The notes beneath the pieces were generated by a model. It had not been told where the DNA came from. It searched no databases and worked only from the letters and a program-made list of their open reading frames with translations. A stretch of DNA of 64,000 nt from Inia geoffrensis (taxonomy: Eukaryota; Chordata; Mammalia; Artiodactyla; Iniidae), in the NCBI GenBank assembly GCA_036417435.1, contig CM070904.1, positions 64,426,408 to 64,490,407 on the forward strand, read 5' to 3'. Numbering within the stretch: position 1 is the stretch's first letter; every line of letters starts with the position of its first letter. Made by a program: the position numbers and the translations under genes. Of this stretch, positions 59,000 through 64,000 are shown one piece after another.

Positions 59000-61115
59000 G
59001 AACAGTAGTTGAAACTGGGAGTGGTTTCATCTAGTACAATAGCCAGAGAGTGCAAGAGACCTCAGCTAGATGGGACTTCAGAGCACAGAAGGCTGTAGCA
59101 GTTTAGTCACTGTATCTCTTAAAACTGACATCACAGGGCCCCACTCCAGAAGAAAACTACTGGACGAGAATCAAAACTGGACTGCTTGTTAACAAAAGGA
59201 ATTAAGGAGAGAGAAGGTCCATGTAAAAGCAGGTGAGGGAAACAGCTCCAGGAAATCTTGGAAAGCAAGCCACCATAGTTTTTGGATCACTACAAGAAAA
59301 CAACCAAAAGAAAATCCGTGTAATTAGAAAAGATACTTGGCCCCTACCTCTTCCTAAAAATTCAGAAACACAAATTGCATATAAAGGAATATTGTTCACA
59401 TAAGCTCTTCTTGACGAATCTACCAAATAATGATCTTCAAACAAATCCAATGACTAAAGGAGGCAAAGAAATGAGGATGGAGGTGATCATTAAGTATATG
59501 GTTACTTGCAGAACTAAGACTAAGTGGCAGTTACAAAGGAGAGAAAAGGCTACATATTTAGGCAATGGAGATATAATATTGCTTTAAAAAGGAGGGGAAA
59601 AATAATACGTTAAAACATTTATAAATGTTTTCAGGAATTATAATTATAGTAACAATGTATTTAGAAAGTATATATACATGTAGTACTATTATCTATCATC
59701 ATCTATCTATCATCCCCTGAGTCCTTCACTACTAGAATTTTTAATGTGGAAGATACAGAAGAAGTTAAATAATACATCATAATAATAAATCCTAGAGTCC
59801 TGATGTGAATGAGAAGCGTCCATAGAAATTCATGAAGCATTTTAGTTTTACAGATATATTTTCTAGTACTGTCTATTGAAGAGGTTTGGAAACAATGATC
59901 AACACACCAGCAATAAGCATCTCTTGCACCCAACTTGTGGCCTTGAAATACCCTTTCCAACCAAAAGGAACCAGGACTTCTTGAAGAAGCGGCTGATTCC
60001 AGGTCTGAGGCAGGAACCGTATAAATGATCCTGAGAAATCTTGTCATATCAGATATCAAAGAAGCTATAGCAACATTTCAAAAAGACTAGGCTCATCTCA
60101 AAAGGACTCAGGAGCCAAAGTAAAGATGCTTCCTTTACCAAAAGTGGGACTATTTGAGCTTCCAAAAAATAATAATTTGCAATGGACTGTAATCCTTCAA
60201 ATATGCTTAAATTCATAGCTGATCACAATATTTGAAAAATCAAATTGGCTTTTGGAAAGTGATAGGAAGCCAGTTCATTTTATCTTGAAAACTGGTAAAT
60301 AAATGGAAAGGATCAAGCATCTAGTCTTGGTTCTTTCCACTTAGCTAGTCTTTTCTTTATGAACCCCTGCTAACTAAATAAAAGATGGGGGAAGTATCTC
60401 TTTATAAAACTATTTCAAGTAATAAATGAAAAAGAAATGCCAGAAGTTTGTAATAGCCAATAAATAAATGGATCTAGGCATTGAGCGCCGATGACTGTCA
60501 GCATCCCCAAAAGAGAGGCAACCAGATATTATGTGCCACCTGAGAAGAGAATATACCGCTACCCACAGTCTTGCCAAAGTGATGGAAATGAGTCAGATCC
60601 AGTCTCTGAATCCATCTGCTAACTTGTAGGAAATACAGAGGACAGAGAATCATGTTGCACTATACCATCAGTATGCAATCAGCAAAATGCACAATATGGG
60701 AATGCTACAGGTCAAATGACATGGGTGCTAGTAAAAATAAACTAAAAGAAAAATCAAGGGCTGGAGGGAGAAACTGTAGCTTGAAACACACTAAGTTGAA
60801 AAAGAGTGGGCAACACTAAATAAACTATGTTTTCTATGGCTACACCTGGCTGATAAATCCAAAAAGAAATTCTAGGAATTAGTGAATATTAAGGGCAGAG
60901 TAATGGTTATTTGGGGGGAGGAAAAGGAGAGGTTGATACTGGTGAAGAGTAGGAAAGAGCTTCTGGGGTAGGTGATTATAGTTATATTTCTTGACCTAGA
61001 TGGGGGTAGAAGAATATCTGTCTTATAATAACTCATAACGCTATGCATTTGTTTTGTGTGGTTTTCTGTATCTTCACTTTATTTTATAATAAAGTGTTAA
61101 AAATAAAAATAATAA
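59000..61115 (+). mobile_element. Probable old LINE 3' region
   Basis: The right end, about 60850-61115, follows an old L1-like 3' end: ATTTCTTGACCTAGATGGGG, TCTTATAATAACTCATAACG, TTATTTTATAATAAAGTGTT and an A-rich tail. Upstream, 60490-60850 (GAGAGGCAACCAGATATTAT, CAGTCTTGCCAAAGTGATGG) reads like the untranslated region of such an element. Whether 59000-60490 also belongs to it is uncertain. The 118-codon minus-strand frame at 59703-60059 is not recognised. Confidence 0.45.
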
Positions 61116-61964
61116 TAAACAGTTGTCAATCTATTGCTGAGCAGATTTAATGAGTGGACAGCTAGCTTTGGTTTACCTCAGCTGCCTCGCCTTATATTCC
61201 TGTTGTTTCTACTTTTCATCTCTTACCTCTGATTTTCTACCTGAGAAAAATAACTTCATATTATTTGAGTCTCAATTTCTGGCCATGAAAACTAAGAATA
61301 TTAATTTTCCTACAGTAGATTGTTAACAGTTTGAGTGTAAGATTTTAGGCTTCCCAAAATTAACGCCACCCTATTACTCTCCTAGTATTCAATAGCACTT
61401 ACAAATTAGATTCAAAGCTCAGATACTTGGGATAGGTAAACTGAAAATCAGAGCCTTTGGCTCATTTTGTCTCTAATTCCCTCTCCTCACTGTTAAGCCT
61501 GTTACTCTTGTTTTTATTTCAGATCCATAAAACATTTAATTCCTACAAGAAGATGATATTTCACATATATAAATGGAATACTACAGATATCAATGAGAGA
61601 AAGAGTGTTTTATCCTGTTAAATTAATGCCTCTGTCTGGAAATGATATGTACTCTAGCACTTAAGATTATGGATAGAAAGCCATGACAACTTGTAAGCAA
61701 TAAATCTTACTTTTAATTACTCCTCCTGACTGTGATTCTCTTCTCTGGGTCAGTGAAGATAAGTTTTCATTTCACAGGGTAACTGCAATCTACCTCTTTT
61801 TTAATTTTCATTGCATAAATTAACCTTTCCAAGTCTTATTAATATGCTATATTTTCTCAAAAAAGCTTTTCTACTTCATATGACTCTCATTCCTTTTTAT
61901 AACTGTTCAAAATTAGAGGCTCCTAAGAATCAATTGTATGTGAGCAAAACTCAAACAACTGGAT
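61116..61964. other. unique sequence
   Basis: No repeat or gene recognised. Confidence 0.4.
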
Positions 61965-62127
61965 GTTAGAAAGAGCACCAGCTTTGAGTTAAACAGATCT
62001 GTATTTTATTCTTAGGCTCTGCACTACTTAGAGGGGAAATTATTCCATGAGCTTCAGTTTCTTCATCTACAAAATGGAGACCATAGACCAACATCACAGG
62101 GTTGCTGTTAAGTGAGAAAATGCATCC
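61965..62127 (+). mobile_element. MIR SINE
   Basis: Sense MIR order: TTAGAAAGAGCACCAGCTTT, TGAGCTTCAGTTTCTTCATC, TACAAAATGGAGACCATAG, ATCACAGGGTTGCTGTTAAG. It is cut at the right by the L1 that follows. Confidence 0.72.
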
Positions 62128-62137
62128 AAAATATTTG

Positions 62138-63852
62138 GATTGATAGAACTAATACTGTTAAAGTGACCACACTACCCAAATCAATCTACACATTCAATTC
62201 AATCCCTATCAAAATACCAATGGCATTTTTTCACAGAACTTGAAATAGTAATTTTAAAATTTGTATGGAAACACAAAAGACCCTGAAAAGCCAAAACAGT
62301 CTTGAGAAAGAAGAACAGAGCTGGACGAGTCATGCTCCCTGACTTCAGACTATACTACAAAGCTATAGTAATCAAAACAGTATGGTACTGGCACAAAAAC
62401 AGACACATAGATCAATGGAACAGAATAGACAGCCCAGAAATAAACCTATATACTTATGGTCAATTAATCTACAATGAAGGAGGCAAGACTATACAGTGGA
62501 GAAAGAAAAACAGTCTCTTCAATAACAACTGGGAAAACTGGACAGCTGAGAAAACTGGATAGCTAACATGTAAAAGAATGAACTAGAACATTTTCTAACA
62601 TATAAAAATAAACTCAAAATAGATTAAAGACCTAAATGTAAGACCAGAAATCATAAAACTCCTAGAGGAGAACATAGTCAGAACACTCTTTGACATAAAT
62701 CATAGCATTTTAAAAAATCTGTCTCCTAAAGCAAAGGAAATAAAAGTGAAAATAAACAAATGGGACCTAATTAAACTTAAAAGCTTTTGCACAGCAAAGG
62801 AAACCATTGACAAAATGAAAAGACAACCTACTCAATGGGAGAAAATATTTGCGAACGATATGACCGATAAGTGGTTAATATCTAACGTATATAAATAACG
62901 CATACAACTCAACATCAGAAAAAAATAAAATAAAATAAAAAATGGGCAGAACTACATAAATATTTTTCCAAAGAAGAAATGCATATGGCCAACAGCACAT
63001 GAAAAGATGCTCAACATAGGTAACCATCAGTGAAATGCAAATCAAAACCACTATGAGATATAACCTCATACCTGTCAGAATGGCTATCATCAAAAAGAAC
63101 ATTAACAAGTGTTGGTAAGGATGTGGAGAAAAGAGAATCCTCTACACTGTTGGTGGGAATGTAGGTTGGTGTAGCCACTGTGGAAAACAGTATGGAGGTT
63201 TCTCAAAAAACTGAAAATAGAAAAATAGAAAATATGACTCAGCAATTCCACTTCCGGGTATATATCTGACAAATACAAAAACACTAATTTGGAAAGATAC
63301 ACACACCCCGATGTTCATAGCAGCATTATTCACAATTGCCAAGATATGGAAGCAACCTAAGTGTTCATCAATAGAAGAATAAATAAAGAAGATGTGGTAT
63401 ATATGTACAGGGGAATTCAGCCAAAATTCAGCCATAAAATAAATGAAACTTTTCCATTTGCAGCAACATGAACAGACTTGGAGGGCATTATGCTAAGTGA
63501 AATAAGTCAGACAGAGATAGACAAATACTGTATGATATCACTTATATGTGGAATCTAAAAACTACAACAAACTAGTGAATATAGCAAAAAAGAAGCAGAC
63601 TCACAGATATAGAGAACAAACTAGTGGTTATCAGTGGTGAGAAGGGCAAAATAGGAGTAGGGGAGTAAGAGGTAGAGACTATTATGTACAAACTAAGCTG
63701 CATGGATATATTATACAACATGCGGAATGTAGCCAACATTTTATAATAACTATAAATAGAGTATACTCTTTAATGCTTGTGAATCGCTATATTGTACACC
63801 TGTAACATATAATATTGTACATCAACTATACTTCAATTAAAATAAATAAATT
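62138..63852 (+). mobile_element. L1, 5'-truncated
   Basis: Begins in the C-terminal half of ORF2 (ACTGTTAAAGTGACCACAC, AATGGCATTTTTTCACAGAA), continues through GACTTCAGACTATACTACAA and AGACAACCTACTCAATGGGA, and ends TATACTTCAATTAAAATAAA. A 10-bp TSD, AAATATTTGG, is at 62128-62137 and 63853-63862. Only an 86-codon piece of ORF2 stays open (62302-62562). It belongs to an older subfamily than the L1 at 35-41 kb, judging by its different 3' end. Confidence 0.9.
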
Positions 63853-63862
63853 AAATATTTGG

Positions 63863-64000
63863 TGCATTTCAGATATCCTCTAAATGATAATTATGTTCTG
63901 TTACCTGTTAAGTATTATATTATCAAGTTTGTTTTATGCTAGAGTAGATTTAATTCTAAAATAGTTACTGGTCAGGAAGATATTTTCTTTGGCCAGGCAT
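63863..64000. other. unique sequence to window edge
   Basis: Nothing recognised in the last 138 bp. Confidence 0.4.

Noticed and set aside
1..64000. CRISPR array, operon, phage or bacterial mobile system
   Set aside because: No regularly spaced repeats, no ribosome-binding sites and no prokaryotic gene structure; the repeat content is mammalian.

Overview
The window reads as non-coding nuclear DNA from a cetartiodactyl mammal, most probably a whale or dolphin. The key evidence is thirteen tRNA-Glu-derived CHR-type SINEs (head GGCTTCCCTGGTGGCGCAG), many with clean target-site duplications (TSDs), together with a young L1 family carrying a matching 3' end. No BovB and no typical ruminant Bov-tA burst is visible in 64 kb, which fits Cetacea better than a ruminant. 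The base composition is AT-rich. I see no intact host protein gene, tRNA, rRNA or CpG island, so this is a gene desert or the inside of a long intron.

Layout. 1-2.6 kb: mostly unique, one L1 3' end, and a possible exon ending at 1327. 2.6-7.7 kb: MER5A-type hAT, an MIR split by a CHR SINE, an old L1 split by an internally deleted Tigger1, and two more SINEs. 7.7-10.3 kb: unique AT-rich sequence. 10.3-13.4 kb: SINE, MLT1 (ERVL-MaLR) LTR, an L2 split by a hAT element with a perfect 8-bp TSD, mariner palindrome, SINE, L1 3' end. 13.4-20.4 kb: mostly unique with small MIR and L2 relics. 20.4-22.7 kb: antisense L1. 22.7-28.1 kb: unique plus MIR/L2, with a candidate exon at 23152-23372. 28.1-30.4 kb: decayed L2/CR1-clade LINE. 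31.4-32.9 kb: L1 with a SINE inside. 34.0-34.5 kb: two SINEs facing each other.

35.07-41.36 kb is the centrepiece: an older CHR SINE interrupted by a nearly full-length L1, which is itself interrupted by a younger CHR SINE. All three insertions keep their own TSDs, so the order of events can be read directly. 41.9-44.3 kb holds a nearly complete Tigger1 DNA transposon with a broken transposase. 44.3-54.6 kb has MIR/L2 relics, SINEs, an L1 3' end, a 141-codon unexplained reading frame and a mariner hairpin. 54.6-59 kb is unique, with a candidate exon and a GT microsatellite. 59-61.1 kb looks like an old LINE 3' region, and 62.1-63.85 kb is a 5'-truncated L1 with a 10-bp TSD.

The sequences cooperate only in the retrotransposition sense: L1 supplies the machinery that mobilised the SINEs, and DNA transposons of the Tigger, hAT and mariner groups are older passengers. 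All mobile-element reading frames seen here are broken. No new defence or metabolic system is visible. The most useful leads are the nested insertion chronology, three splice-bounded exon candidates, a hairpin-forming mariner element, closely spaced inverted SINE pairs, and two pairs of unexplained short direct repeats.
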